64,000 bases of DNA, taken from Flavimobilis massiliensis (lineage in GTDB: Bacteria > Actinomycetota > Actinomycetes > Actinomycetales > Cellulomonadaceae). Where the stretch lies: NCBI RefSeq assembly GCF_900240335.1, contig NZ_LT964979.1, forward strand, positions 1,116,001 to 1,180,000, given 5' to 3'. Made by a program: the position numbers and the translations under genes. The notes beneath the pieces were generated by a model. That model was given only the letters and a program-made list of their open reading frames with translations, was not told the DNA's origin and ran no database searches. Every line of letters begins with the position of its first letter. Position 1 is the first letter of the stretch. Below are positions 43,559 to 52,337 of the stretch, piece after piece.

Positions 43559-44872
43559 CCTGACTCCCCCGCCGCGTGCGCCACTCCCTGGAACGGCGCC
43601 ACGACGTCCACGGGCGGCCAGACCGCCTCGCACGCCGGCACCAACGACCGCGCCACGTGGTGGACCCTCGACGAGACCCCCCGGCGCAAGCCAGTGGGGC
43701 GCCTGAGAGTCGACCGGCACCTGCGGCACCGAGCCGACGGACCTGCCCACGACGGCAGAGCCGACCGACCCGTCGGTGCCCGTCATCGACGGTGAGGTCC
43801 CTGCGCCTCGGCCCGCCGAGCCCCGGTACGGGAAGTTCGACCTCGCGTCGGCACGGACCGCACCTGTGCTCGAGCTCCAGTCGATGACGTCCGAACTCGA
43901 GGGTGCCGTCGTCACCGAGTCGTCCACCGAGAAGCTCGTCATGAGCCTCGGCTCGGACGTCCTGTTCGCCTTCAACGAGGCGAAGCTCACGGGGGCAGCC
44001 CGGACGACGATCGAGCGTGCCGCTGCGACGATCCGTTCCGCGAGCCCGGAACGGTCACGATCGTCGGGCACACCGACGATCAAGGGTCGACCGCGGCCAA
44101 CCAGATGCTGTCCGAGCGCCGTGCCGCTGCGGTCGCGAAGGCCCTCGGTGCCGCTCTCGCGAGCGACGACTACCGCGTCGAGGCCTCGGGCCGCGGCGAG
44201 TCCGAGCCTCGGTTCCCCAACGACAGCGCGGCGAACCGCACGAAGAACCGCCGAGTGATGCTGACGCTCGAGTCGACCGTGACGACCGAGCGCGAGATCG
44301 CGACAGGTGAGCTGCCGCCGCTCGAGGACGGACAGACGGCGACCGGGGCCGACGGCGTGACGTTCGACACCTCGCGGCAGTTCCGACTGCGCGCTCCGCG
44401 TGCGCGCCTCGTCGACGGCAACATCGTCGTCGACCTCGAGCTCACGGCCACCGACGACGAGGTGGACTCGTCGTTCATGTTCGGCGGTATCGGTCCGAGT
44501 CTCAACCCGCGCGGGGGCGACTCGACCCTCGCGCACAGGACGGCCGGGGCCGTGCACCTCCTCGTCGGGACGGAGCGGGTGCATCCGACGGACTATCGCG
44601 TCGACGACGGCGCGGCGCGTCCCGAGGTGTGGCTCCCGCTCGCCGAGCTCTCGATCCAGAACCGGCTCGATGGTGGCCAGTCACGCACGGTCTCCGTCGT
44701 CTACCCCGACCTTGGCGAGGGTCTTCACCTCACCGAGGTGACGGTGCAGGCCGATGCGCTGGGCCTCGAGGCCTTCCGGCTCACGCACATCCCGGTCGCG
44801 AGGGGCTCACGGAGGGTCTTCGCGCGCAGCTCCCGACGCCCGTCAGCGCGCCCGCGCGCGGGCGGTGCCGCG
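43559..44872 (+). pseudogene. Decayed gene: CBM5/12-like chitin-binding module followed by an OmpA-like domain
   Basis: Segment 1 (frame 2, 43559-43680) reads AACATPWNGATTSTGGQTA, SHAG and ATWWTLDETP, the CBM5/12 pattern. An extra C in the C-run near 43680 shifts the frame; GASQWGA then meets TGA at 43704 where homologous modules have Trp, and ESTGTC follows. Segment 2 (frame 3) carries FDLASARTAPVLELQS and the first half of an OmpA-like domain (GSDVLFAFNEAKLT). Near 44049 one base is missing in a C-run and the frame shifts; frame 2 continues VTIVGHTDDQGSTAANQ and the rest of OmpA (NRTKNRRVMLTLE), then an unrecognised C-terminal domain. No signal peptide or upstream start is found. At least three lesions argue against a single sequencing error. 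The 3' end is unclear and runs into the convergent hydrolase. Confidence 0.7.
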
Positions 44873-45613
44873 TCAGTGCGTCGTGAGGAAGTCCTCGACG
44901 GCCGCGAAGAACGCCTCGGGGCGGTCCCGGCGCACACAGTGTCCCGCCCCGTCGACGACGACGCGTCTCACGTGCGGGTTGCCGTGGTCGGTCGGCGCCA
45001 TGGTCGGCCCCGGGGGGACCAGCAGGAGCGTCGGCACCTCGACGGTGCGCCACAGCGCCGGCCAGTCCCCTCCGGCACCGATGCCCGGTCCGACGGCTGC
45101 TCTGTCGACGCGTCGTTTCGAGTCGGCCCACGCGTCGATCTCCGCGTCGCTCCACGTCGTCTCCCGCCGCATGCGGGCGACCTCCCCGTCACGGTCCGCG
45201 AGCGAGTCAAGGAATGCGAGCGTCCCGGTGACGAACGCGTCGACGTCGTCGTCGGGCCCGAACGGGGATGCCGGGTCCTCGAGCACGAGGGCACGAACCC
45301 GCTCCGGCATCGCGCAGGCGGCCTGCAGCGCGAGGTTGCCACCGAGCGAGTGGCCGAGCAGCACGAGCGGCTCGTCCTGCTCCGCGAGGAGCTCGAGGAC
45401 GTCGTCGAGCATGACGTCCGACGCGCACGGGACGTCCTCGGGCGCGAATCGCGGTGACACGCCGTGCCCGCGGAGGTCGACCGCGAGGAGGTCCCACGTT
45501 CCGCCCCAGCGCGCGACGAGGTCCGGCCACGTCGTGCCGTCCTCGGTGAAGCCGTGGAGCAGCAGCATGCGTGGCCCCGCAGGGCTGCCCGAGCGATGCG
45601 TGACGAGGTTCAT
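44873..45613 (-). CDS. Alpha/beta-hydrolase family protein
   Basis: 246-aa alpha/beta-hydrolase. Oxyanion-hole motif LLLHGFTEDGTTW (H20-G21), nucleophile elbow GHSLGG with S89, and catalytic His in GAGHCVRRDRP (about H224). Layout resembles esterase or MenH-like enzymes (GFxxDGxxW). Start ATG 45613. No signal peptide; substrate unknown. The convergent decayed OmpA-like gene ends against its 3' end. No operon partner. Confidence 0.88.
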   Translation of the reverse strand: MNLVTHRSGSPAGPRMLLLHGFTEDGTTWPDLVARWGGTWDLLAVDLRGHGVSPRFAPEDVPCASDVMLDDVLELLAEQDEPLVLLGHSLGGNLALQAACAMPERVRALVLEDPASPFGPDDDVDAFVTGTLAFLDSLADRDGEVARMRRETTWSDAEIDAWADSKRRVDRAAVGPGIGAGGDWPALWRTVEVPTLLLVPPGPTMAPTDHGNPHVRRVVVDGAGHCVRRDRPEAFFAAVEDFLTTH

Positions 45614-45689
45614 GGGACAACACTAGCGACGCTGGGGACACACCCCGTGGGACTCGCGGCCTCCCACCGGGCTCCCGGCGACGGCGGTC

Positions 45690-45739
45690 GCGTCCGGCTC
45701 GGAGTTCTGCGTCCGGCTCGGAGATCAGCGCCCGGCTCG
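45690..45739. repeat. Short direct repeats at the 3' end of cofE
   Basis: The 15-mer GCGTCCGGCTCGGAG occurs at 45690 and 45709, and a 12-nt variant GCGCCCGGCTCG at 45728, all 19 nt apart. The third copy overlaps the cofE stop. No hairpin is formed. Confidence 0.8.
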
Positions 45740-46483
45740 CCCGTCGGCGAGCCCGCGCGCGTAGGCCTCGGCGGTGCCCTCGCTGAAGAGGTCGGCCTCG
45801 CCGAGCCGAGGCAGGATCTTCGCGCCGGGTCCGTCGTCGTCGGTCGTGAGGTGTCTGAGCCCGCGGACGACGGCGACGGGCCGGCCCGTCACCTTGCCCT
45901 TGACGAGGTCGGCGGCCGCCGCGATCTCGTCGGCGACGGCGCGCACCGTCATGCCGAGCTCGCGGCCGGCCGAGTCGCGCCGACCGCGCTCGTCGGCGAC
46001 GACGCGGAGTCCGGCCGCGCCGATCGCGAGGTCGACGAGCCCGTCGCGCCACACGCGTCCGGCGGTGTCCGTGACGACGACGCCGACGCGCACGCCGAAC
46101 GCGTCCCGCAGGCCTGCGCGCAGACGGCGGGCGGACGCGTCGGGGTCGACGGGCAGGAGGAGGACGGTGCCCTCGGGCGTGTTCGACGCGTCGACGCCCG
46201 CGGCCGCCATGACGAGCCCGAGCCGATTCTCGACGATCCGCAGCGGCGGCCCGCCCGGCCGTTCACGTGTCGCGACGACGCGCACCGTCTCCGCGGTGAC
46301 CGCGGCCTCGCGGTCGTCAGCCGCGACGACGCGTCCCTCGGACTTCGACACGATCTTGCTCGCGACGACGACGACGTCGCCGTCGGTGAGGTCCGGGCAC
46401 ACACGGGCGACGAGCGCCGCGAGGTCGTCGCCCGGGCGGACCTCCCCGATCCCGTCGGGCGCGGTGACGGAGAACCCGGTCAC
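45725..46483 (-). CDS. cofE: Coenzyme F420-0:L-glutamate ligase (CofE)
   Basis: Adds gamma-linked glutamates to F420-0 with GTP, giving mature F420-n. 252 aa and single-domain, like archaeal CofE, unlike the CofE-nitroreductase fusion FbiB of mycobacteria. Family stretches: DGDVVVVASKIVSKSEGR, NTPEGTVLLLPVDPDASA, GVVVTDTAGRVWRDGLVDLA and GKVTGRPVAVVRGL. Start GTG 46483 overlaps the stop of the LLM oxidoreductase gene (GTGA), coupling a cofactor-finishing enzyme to a cofactor user. FolC-type ligases are unrelated in sequence. Confidence 0.93.
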   Translation of the reverse strand: MTGFSVTAPDGIGEVRPGDDLAALVARVCPDLTDGDVVVVASKIVSKSEGRVVAADDREAAVTAETVRVVATRERPGGPPLRIVENRLGLVMAAAGVDASNTPEGTVLLLPVDPDASARRLRAGLRDAFGVRVGVVVTDTAGRVWRDGLVDLAIGAAGLRVVADERGRRDSAGRELGMTVRAVADEIAAAADLVKGKVTGRPVAVVRGLRHLTTDDDGPGAKILPRLGEADLFSEGTAEAYARGLADGRAGR

Positions 46484-47478
46484 CGGGAGAGCTTGGGCAG
46501 GACGTCGCGCGCGAAGACGTCGATCCACTCGCGCTGGTTGCGCCCGACGTTGTGGAGGTAGATGCGGTCGAAGCCGAGGTCGACGTACTTCTGGATGTTG
46601 GCGCGGTGGACGTCGGGGTCCGCGGAGATGACCATGCGTCCCTCGAAGTCCTCGGGGCGGACGAGCTTGGCGATCTGCTCGAACTCGAACGGCGAGCGGA
46701 TGTCGGCCTTGGGGAACTTCATGCCGCCGTTGGGCCACTCGGTGAGGGCGTTCGCCATGGCTTCCTCGTCCGTGGGTGCCCATGAGAGGTGGATCTGAAG
46801 GACCTTGGGCAGCGACTCGGGGTCGCGACCGGACTCGCGGACGCCATCGTCGAACTTGCCGAAGAGCATCGAGATCTTCTCGAGGGGCGCGCCCACGGTG
46901 ATGAGGCCGTCGGCGTGGCGGCCGGCGCGCTTCGCGGTGACGGGGCCGGCCGTGGCGACGAGGATCTCGGGGGCGACCTCGGGCATCGTCCACAAGCGCG
47001 TCGACTCGAGCTTGTAGAACTGCCCCGAGTGCTTGGTGTCCTTGCCGGCGAGCGAGGAGCCGAAGAGCTTCTTGATGATCTCGATGGCTTCGAAGAGACG
47101 GTTGATGCGCTCGGGGGCCTCGGGCCAGTACTGCCCGACGATGTGCTCGTTGAGGGCCTCACCCGAGCCGAGCCCGAGCCAGTGCCGGCCCGGGTACATC
47201 GCGGCGAGCGTCGCGCTCGCCTGGGCAACCATCGCGGGGTGCCAGCGGAAGGTCGGCGCCGTGACGCCGGGGCCGATGTCGCCCTTCGTCCGCTCGCCGA
47301 GCGCCGCAAGGACGTTCCACACGAACGCGCTCTGCCCCTGCTGGGGCACCCACGGCTGGAAGTGGTCGGCCGCCATGACGCCCGAGAATCCGTGCTCCTC
47401 GGCGTAGGCCGACAGGGCCACGACCTCGGTCGGGTGGAACTGCTCGAGCATCGCGGCGTAGCCGATCGTGAGGTCCAT
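46480..47478 (-). CDS. F420-dependent LLM-class oxidoreductase, FGD-like
   Basis: 332-aa TIM-barrel flavin/F420 enzyme of the group related to F420-dependent glucose-6-phosphate dehydrogenase. Landmarks: TIGYAAMLEQFHPTEVV, AADHFQPWVPQQGQS with D38 and H39, RWHPAMVAQASATLAAM and LGLGSGEALNEH with E107, which align with catalytic D39, H40 and E109 of Fgd1. Start ATG 47478. Cotranscribed with cofE. The true substrate may be glucose-6-phosphate or another hydride donor. It is the clearest sign in the window that the cell uses F420. Confidence 0.92.
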   Translation of the reverse strand: MDLTIGYAAMLEQFHPTEVVALSAYAEEHGFSGVMAADHFQPWVPQQGQSAFVWNVLAALGERTKGDIGPGVTAPTFRWHPAMVAQASATLAAMYPGRHWLGLGSGEALNEHIVGQYWPEAPERINRLFEAIEIIKKLFGSSLAGKDTKHSGQFYKLESTRLWTMPEVAPEILVATAGPVTAKRAGRHADGLITVGAPLEKISMLFGKFDDGVRESGRDPESLPKVLQIHLSWAPTDEEAMANALTEWPNGGMKFPKADIRSPFEFEQIAKLVRPEDFEGRMVISADPDVHRANIQKYVDLGFDRIYLHNVGRNQREWIDVFARDVLPKLSR

Positions 47479-47559
47479 GCGCCCAGCCTAGGACGGGTCC
47501 GGCCGTCCGTGCCGGACGTGTGTGCGCGGCACCTCGGAGATCTGGGAGAATCGGTGACC

Positions 47560-50277
47560 ATGAGTGCACTCTCACCTCTTGAGCCGACCCCCTCCGCCAC
47601 GACCGCGAACGCCGACGGCGTCATCTCCGCCGTCGTGCGCGAGGTACCGGACAAGGTGAGCCTCGACGGTCTCGAGGACCGCTTCGACGCCCGCTGGACG
47701 GCCGAGGGGACGTACGCGTTCGACCGCACGGCCGAGCGCGCCGACGTCTACTCGATCGACACGCCCCCGCCGACGGTCTCGGGCTCGCTCCACGTCGGGC
47801 ACGTCTTCTCGTACACGCACACCGATGTCGTCGCGCGGTTCCAGCGGATGCGCGGCAAGCGCGTCTTCTACCCGATGGGCTGGGACGACAACGGTCTGCC
47901 GACCGAGCGTCGCGTGCAGAACTACTACGGCGTGCGCTGCGACCCGTCGCTGCCGTACGTCGAGGGCTACGAGCCGCCGCTGCAGGGCGCCGAGGGCAAG
48001 AGCGTCAAGGCTGCCGACCAGCAGCCGATCAGCCGCAAGAACTTCGTCGAGCTGTGCGAGCGGCTCACGGCTGAGGACGAGAAGCAGTTCGAGGCGCTGT
48101 GGCGCCACCTCGGGCTCTCCGTCGACTGGACGCGCACGTACCAGACGATCGGCCAGGACGCGCAGGCCGTCGCCCAGACAGCTTTCCTCCGCAACCTCGC
48201 CCGCGGCGAGGCGTACACGGCCGAGGCCCCGGGCCTGTGGGACGTGACGTTCCAGACGGCGGTCGCGCAGGCTGAACTCGAGGCTCGCGACTATCCGGGC
48301 CACTTCCACAAGGTGAACTTCCACGCGCCCGACGGCACCCCGGTGCAGATCGAGACGACGCGGCCCGAGCTCCTCCCCGCGTGCGTCGCGCTCATCGCGC
48401 ACCCGGACGACGAGCGCTACCAGCACCTCTTCGGCACGACGGTGACGTCCCCGCTCTTCGGCGTCGAGGTGCCGGTCCTCGCACACCCGGCCGCCGAGCC
48501 CGACAAGGGCGCGGGCATCGCGATGTGCTGCACCTTCGGCGACCTCACGGACGTCCAGTGGTGGCGCGAGCTCCAGCTGCCGACACGCTCGGTCCTCAAC
48601 CGGGACGGCCGCCTCACGCGCGAGACCCCGGAGTGGATCACGTCGGAGGCCGGCGTCGCGATGTTCGCGGAGATGGCGGGCAAGACGACGTTCTCGGCAC
48701 GTACGGCCGTCGTCGACGCCCTGCGGGCGTCGGGCGACCTCGACGGCGAGCCCGTCCCGACGCAGCGCAAGACGAACTTCTTCGAGAAGGGCGACAAGCC
48801 CCTCGAGATCGTCACGAGCCGCCAGTGGTACATCCGCAACGGCGGCCGCGACGCCGAGCTCAACGCACAGCTCCTCGCGCGCGGCTCCGAGCTCAGCTTC
48901 CACCCCGACTTCATGCGCGTGCGCTACGAGAACTGGGTCGGCGGCCTCAACGGCGACTGGCTCATCTCGCGCCAGCGTTTCTTCGGTGTGCCGATCCCGG
49001 TGTGGTACCCGGTCGACGCCGAGGGGCAGCCCGTGTGGGACTCCCCGATCGTCCCCGACGAGGCGTCGCTGCCGATCGACCCGTCCTCCGACGTCCCGGC
49101 CGGCTACACGGCCGAGCAGCGCGGGCAGGCCGGTGGGTTCGTCGGCGACCCCGACATCATGGACACGTGGGCGACGAGCTCCCTCACCCCGCAGATCGCG
49201 GGCGGCTGGCTCTCCGACCCCGACCTCTTCGCGCGGGTCTTCCCGATGAACCTTCGCCCGCAGGGCCAGGACATCATCCGCACGTGGCTTTTCTCGACGG
49301 TCGTGCGCTCGCACCTCGAGCACGGCTCGCTGCCGTGGTCGGATGCCGCGATCTCGGGCTGGATCCTCGACCCGGACCGCAAGAAGATGTCGAAGTCGAA
49401 GGGCAACGTCGTCACGCCGATGGGCCTGCTCGAGGAGCACGGCTCGGACGCGGTGCGCTACTGGGCGGCCTCGGCGCGCCTCGGCACGGACGCGGCCTTC
49501 GAGGTCGGTCAGATGAAGATCGGCCGTCGCCTCGCGATCAAGATCCTCAACGCGTCGAAGTTCGCGCTGTCGTTCGCGGGCGAGGGCGAGATCCGTCTCG
49601 ACCCGGCGGCCGTCACGGTGCCCCTCGACCGCGCGATGCTCGCGGGTCTCGCGGACGTCGTCGACGCGGCAACGGAGGCTCTCGCTGCGTACGACCACAC
49701 GCGAGCCCTCGAGCTCTCCGAGACGTTCTTCTGGACGTTCTGCGACGACTACCTCGAGCTCGTCAAGGACCGCGCGTACGGCGGTGGCGAGGCCGAGGTC
49801 TCCGCGGAGACCCTCTCGTCGCGCACGGCTCTCGCGCTCGCGCTCGACACGATGCTCCGCCTCTTCGCGCCGGTCCTGCCGTTCGCGACGGAGGAGGTGT
49901 GGTCGTGGTGGCGTGACGGCTCGGTCCACACGGCACCGTGGCCCGTCGCTGCGCCGCTGCGCGCGGCCGCAGGCGGCGAGGCGCGTCTCGACGAGCTCAC
50001 GGCTGCGGGCAACGCGCTCGCGGCGCTCCGCAAGATCAAGTCGGAGGCCAAGGTCTCGATGCGCACGCCGATCCTCCTCGCGGAGGTCGCCGTGCCAGCA
50101 GCGTCGCTCGCTGCGGTCGAGCAGGCCGTCGGTGACATCCGCGGCGCGGGTCGTGTCACGGGTGAGCTCACGCTCCGTGAGGCGTCCGAGGGCGAGGGGT
50201 CGGTCGACGTCCAGGGCGGCATCGTCGTCGTGCGCTCCGAGCTCGGCGAGCCCGAGGCGCGGAAGCCGAAGGCCTGA
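47560..50277 (+). CDS. valS: Valyl-tRNA synthetase
   Basis: Class I synthetase with editing domain, 905 aa. HIGH-type HVGH at 78-81, GWDDNGLPTERRVQ, the editing region (ETTRPELLPACVALIAHPDD) and KMSKS at 609-613. The anticodon-binding part and a short C-terminal arm follow. Start ATG 47560 follows GGGAG; GTG 47554 in frame is possible. Divergent from the LLM-cofE unit with 81 bp between. No T-box is seen in that gap. Two bases separate its stop from the acyl-CoA ligase start. Confidence 0.96.
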   Translation: MSALSPLEPTPSATTANADGVISAVVREVPDKVSLDGLEDRFDARWTAEGTYAFDRTAERADVYSIDTPPPTVSGSLHVGHVFSYTHTDVVARFQRMRGKRVFYPMGWDDNGLPTERRVQNYYGVRCDPSLPYVEGYEPPLQGAEGKSVKAADQQPISRKNFVELCERLTAEDEKQFEALWRHLGLSVDWTRTYQTIGQDAQAVAQTAFLRNLARGEAYTAEAPGLWDVTFQTAVAQAELEARDYPGHFHKVNFHAPDGTPVQIETTRPELLPACVALIAHPDDERYQHLFGTTVTSPLFGVEVPVLAHPAAEPDKGAGIAMCCTFGDLTDVQWWRELQLPTRSVLNRDGRLTRETPEWITSEAGVAMFAEMAGKTTFSARTAVVDALRASGDLDGEPVPTQRKTNFFEKGDKPLEIVTSRQWYIRNGGRDAELNAQLLARGSELSFHPDFMRVRYENWVGGLNGDWLISRQRFFGVPIPVWYPVDAEGQPVWDSPIVPDEASLPIDPSSDVPAGYTAEQRGQAGGFVGDPDIMDTWATSSLTPQIAGGWLSDPDLFARVFPMNLRPQGQDIIRTWLFSTVVRSHLEHGSLPWSDAAISGWILDPDRKKMSKSKGNVVTPMGLLEEHGSDAVRYWAASARLGTDAAFEVGQMKIGRRLAIKILNASKFALSFAGEGEIRLDPAAVTVPLDRAMLAGLADVVDAATEALAAYDHTRALELSETFFWTFCDDYLELVKDRAYGGGEAEVSAETLSSRTALALALDTMLRLFAPVLPFATEEVWSWWRDGSVHTAPWPVAAPLRAAAGGEARLDELTAAGNALAALRKIKSEAKVSMRTPILLAEVAVPAASLAAVEQAVGDIRGAGRVTGELTLREASEGEGSVDVQGGIVVVRSELGEPEARKPKA

Positions 50278-50279
50278 CG

Positions 50280-52082
50280 ATGACTCTCGCCGAGTCGGTC
50301 TCCCCCGACCTCAACGACGTCCCGCGCGACGCCTCGATCGCCGACCTGCTCGCGAAGCGTGTCGCGGAGGCCGGTGACGGCACGCTCATCGAGGTGAAGT
50401 CGCACGTCGCCGGCACGTGGCGTCCGGTGACGGCCCGTGCGTTCAGCGACGAGGTCATGGCGGTCGCCAAGGGATTCCTCGCGCTCGGCCTCGCCCAGGG
50501 TGAACGCGTCGCGATCATGTCGCGCACCCGCTACGAGTGGACGCTGCTCGACTTCGCCGCTTGGCAGGCCGGGCTCGTCCCGGTGCCCGTCTATGAGACG
50601 AGCTCGGTCGAGCAGGTCCGGTGGATCCTCGCGAACGCGGGCGTCCGCGCCGTCGTCGTCGAGACGGCCGCGCACGCGGCCCTCGTCGAGGAGGCGCGCT
50701 CGGAGGCTCCGTCGGTCGAACACGTCCTCGTGCTCGACGACGACGCGGTCAACACTCTCACCACCGGCGGCGTCGCCATCACCGACGGTGAACTCGCGGC
50801 GCGCACCGAGGCCCTCGACGGCGACGCGGTCGCGACGATCATCTTCACCTCGGGCACGACCGGCCGCCCCAAGGGCGTCGAGCTCACGCACCGCAACTTC
50901 GTCCACCTCGCGCGCAACGGCGTGCGGTCGCTCGGCGAGATCTGCGCGGTTCCGGGTGCGCGGACGCTGCTCTTCCTGCCGCTCGCGCACGTCTTCGCGC
51001 GGTACATCCAGGTGATGGCCGTGACGTCGGGCTCGGTGCTCGGCCACGCGCCGGACATCAAGAACCTCCTGCCGGACCTCAGCTCGTTCCGCCCGACGTA
51101 CCTCCTCGCGGTGCCCCGCGTTTTCGAGAAGGTCTACAACTCGGCCGAGCAGAAGGCCGGCGCCGGCACGAAGCTCAAGATCTTCCGCTGGGCCGCCAAG
51201 GTCGCGATCAAGACGTCGCGCGCCTGGGACACCCCGCGCGGACCCTCCCCCGCCCTCAAGGCACAGCACGCCCTCGCGGGCCGTCTCGTCTACTCGAACC
51301 TCCGCACGGCGCTCGGCGGTCGGTGCACGTTCGCGATCTCGGGCGGGGCTCCGCTCGGCGAGCGGCTTACCCACTTCTACCGTGGCATCGGCCTGACGAT
51401 CCTCGAGGGCTACGGGCTCACCGAGACGACGGCGCCGAGCGCGGTCAACCGTCCCGGCTCGGTCGCGCCGGGCACGGTGGGCCTGCCGTTCGCGGGGACG
51501 AGCGTGCGCATCGCCGCCGACGGCGAGGTCCTCGTCCAGGGCGACCACGTCTTCCGCGGGTACCACGACAACCCGGAGGCGACCGCCGAGGCGTTCGTCG
51601 ACGGCTGGTTCCGCACGGGCGACCTCGGGTCGCTCGACGACGCGGGCCGCCTGCGCATCACGGGCCGCAAGAAGGAGATCATCGTCACCGCGGGCGGCAA
51701 GAACGTCGCCCCGGCCGTCCTCGAGGACCGCTTCCGTGGGCACCCGCTCGTCAGCCAGTGCGTCGTCGTCGGTGACCAGCGACCCTTCATCGCGGCGCTC
51801 GTCACCCTCGACCCGGAGATGCTGCCCGGCTGGCTCTCCGCACGAGGGCTGCCCGCGATGTCCGTCGCGGAGGCCGCCGTGCACCCCGAGGTGCTCGCGG
51901 CGCTCCACCGCGCGGCCGAGCGTGCCAACGAGGCTGTTTCGCGCGCCGAGTCGATCCGGAAGATCCGCGTGCTCACGACGGACTTCACCGAGAGCAACGG
52001 CTACCTCACGCCGTCCCTCAAGGTGAAGCGCGCGCTCGTCCTCACGGACTTCGCGGGCGAGGTCGACGCGATCTACTCCTGA
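50280..52082 (+). CDS. Long-chain fatty-acid-CoA ligase (AMP-forming)
   Basis: 600-aa ANL-superfamily enzyme of the FadD15/FAA1-like group. P-loop-like TSGTTGRPKGVELTHRN, LPLAHVFARY, ILEGYGLTETTAPSAVN, the GWFRTGDLG and ITGRKKEIIVTAGGKNVAP motifs and the C-terminal lysine region LTPSLKVKRA are all in order. It activates fatty acids for phospholipid synthesis or oxidation. Translation is coupled to valS (2-nt gap), an unusual functional pair. A strong terminator follows. Confidence 0.93.
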   Translation: MTLAESVSPDLNDVPRDASIADLLAKRVAEAGDGTLIEVKSHVAGTWRPVTARAFSDEVMAVAKGFLALGLAQGERVAIMSRTRYEWTLLDFAAWQAGLVPVPVYETSSVEQVRWILANAGVRAVVVETAAHAALVEEARSEAPSVEHVLVLDDDAVNTLTTGGVAITDGELAARTEALDGDAVATIIFTSGTTGRPKGVELTHRNFVHLARNGVRSLGEICAVPGARTLLFLPLAHVFARYIQVMAVTSGSVLGHAPDIKNLLPDLSSFRPTYLLAVPRVFEKVYNSAEQKAGAGTKLKIFRWAAKVAIKTSRAWDTPRGPSPALKAQHALAGRLVYSNLRTALGGRCTFAISGGAPLGERLTHFYRGIGLTILEGYGLTETTAPSAVNRPGSVAPGTVGLPFAGTSVRIAADGEVLVQGDHVFRGYHDNPEATAEAFVDGWFRTGDLGSLDDAGRLRITGRKKEIIVTAGGKNVAPAVLEDRFRGHPLVSQCVVVGDQRPFIAALVTLDPEMLPGWLSARGLPAMSVAEAAVHPEVLAALHRAAERANEAVSRAESIRKIRVLTTDFTESNGYLTPSLKVKRALVLTDFAGEVDAIYS

Positions 52083-52094
52083 GCCGTACGCCCC

Positions 52095-52126
52095 ACGGCC
52101 GGTTCTCGCGCGCGAGGACCGGCCGT
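52095..52126 (+). terminator. Terminator after the acyl-CoA ligase gene
   Basis: 16-bp stem (ACGGCCGG outer part, centre CGCG/CGCG) with one G-U pair, 13 nt after the stop. An outer GCCCCAC / GTGGGGC pair (52089-52095, 52136-52142) can close a larger structure. Confidence 0.75.
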
Positions 52127-52293
52127 CGACGTCCCGTGGGGCCAGACACGACGCGCACGGGCGATGCAGGATGCGATGCCGACGTCGCCACTGTTCGCAT
52201 GAAGCTCGCCGTGAAGCGCACACTGGTCCCATACCACGTGTGCGACGCCTCACACAGGGACACCCGGGTTGTCTCGATCCACGGGCGAATATG

Positions 52294-52299
52294 TATGAT
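52294..52299 (+). promoter_or_regulatory. -10 element of the amino-acid ABC transporter operon
   Basis: TATGAT, close to the sigma-A consensus, with TTGTCT about 19 nt upstream, in an AT-rich patch unusual for this genome. GAAT-aatc-ATTC (52307-52318) lies just downstream and could be an operator. Start of the binding-protein gene is 39 nt away. Confidence 0.6.
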
Positions 52300-52337
52300 C
52301 GCTTCAGAATAATCATTCGCTACGGATGGACGGTCCC

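Noticed and set aside
43497..43706. Separate small gene starting at 43497
   Set aside because: Its C-terminal residues (GASQWGA) are the tail of the chitin-binding module remnant, and the rest is a chance frame across the GH53 promoter region.
47479..47559. T-box or other leader before valS
   Set aside because: The gap is only 81 bp, is shared with a divergent gene, and lacks the GGTACCGCG-type core.
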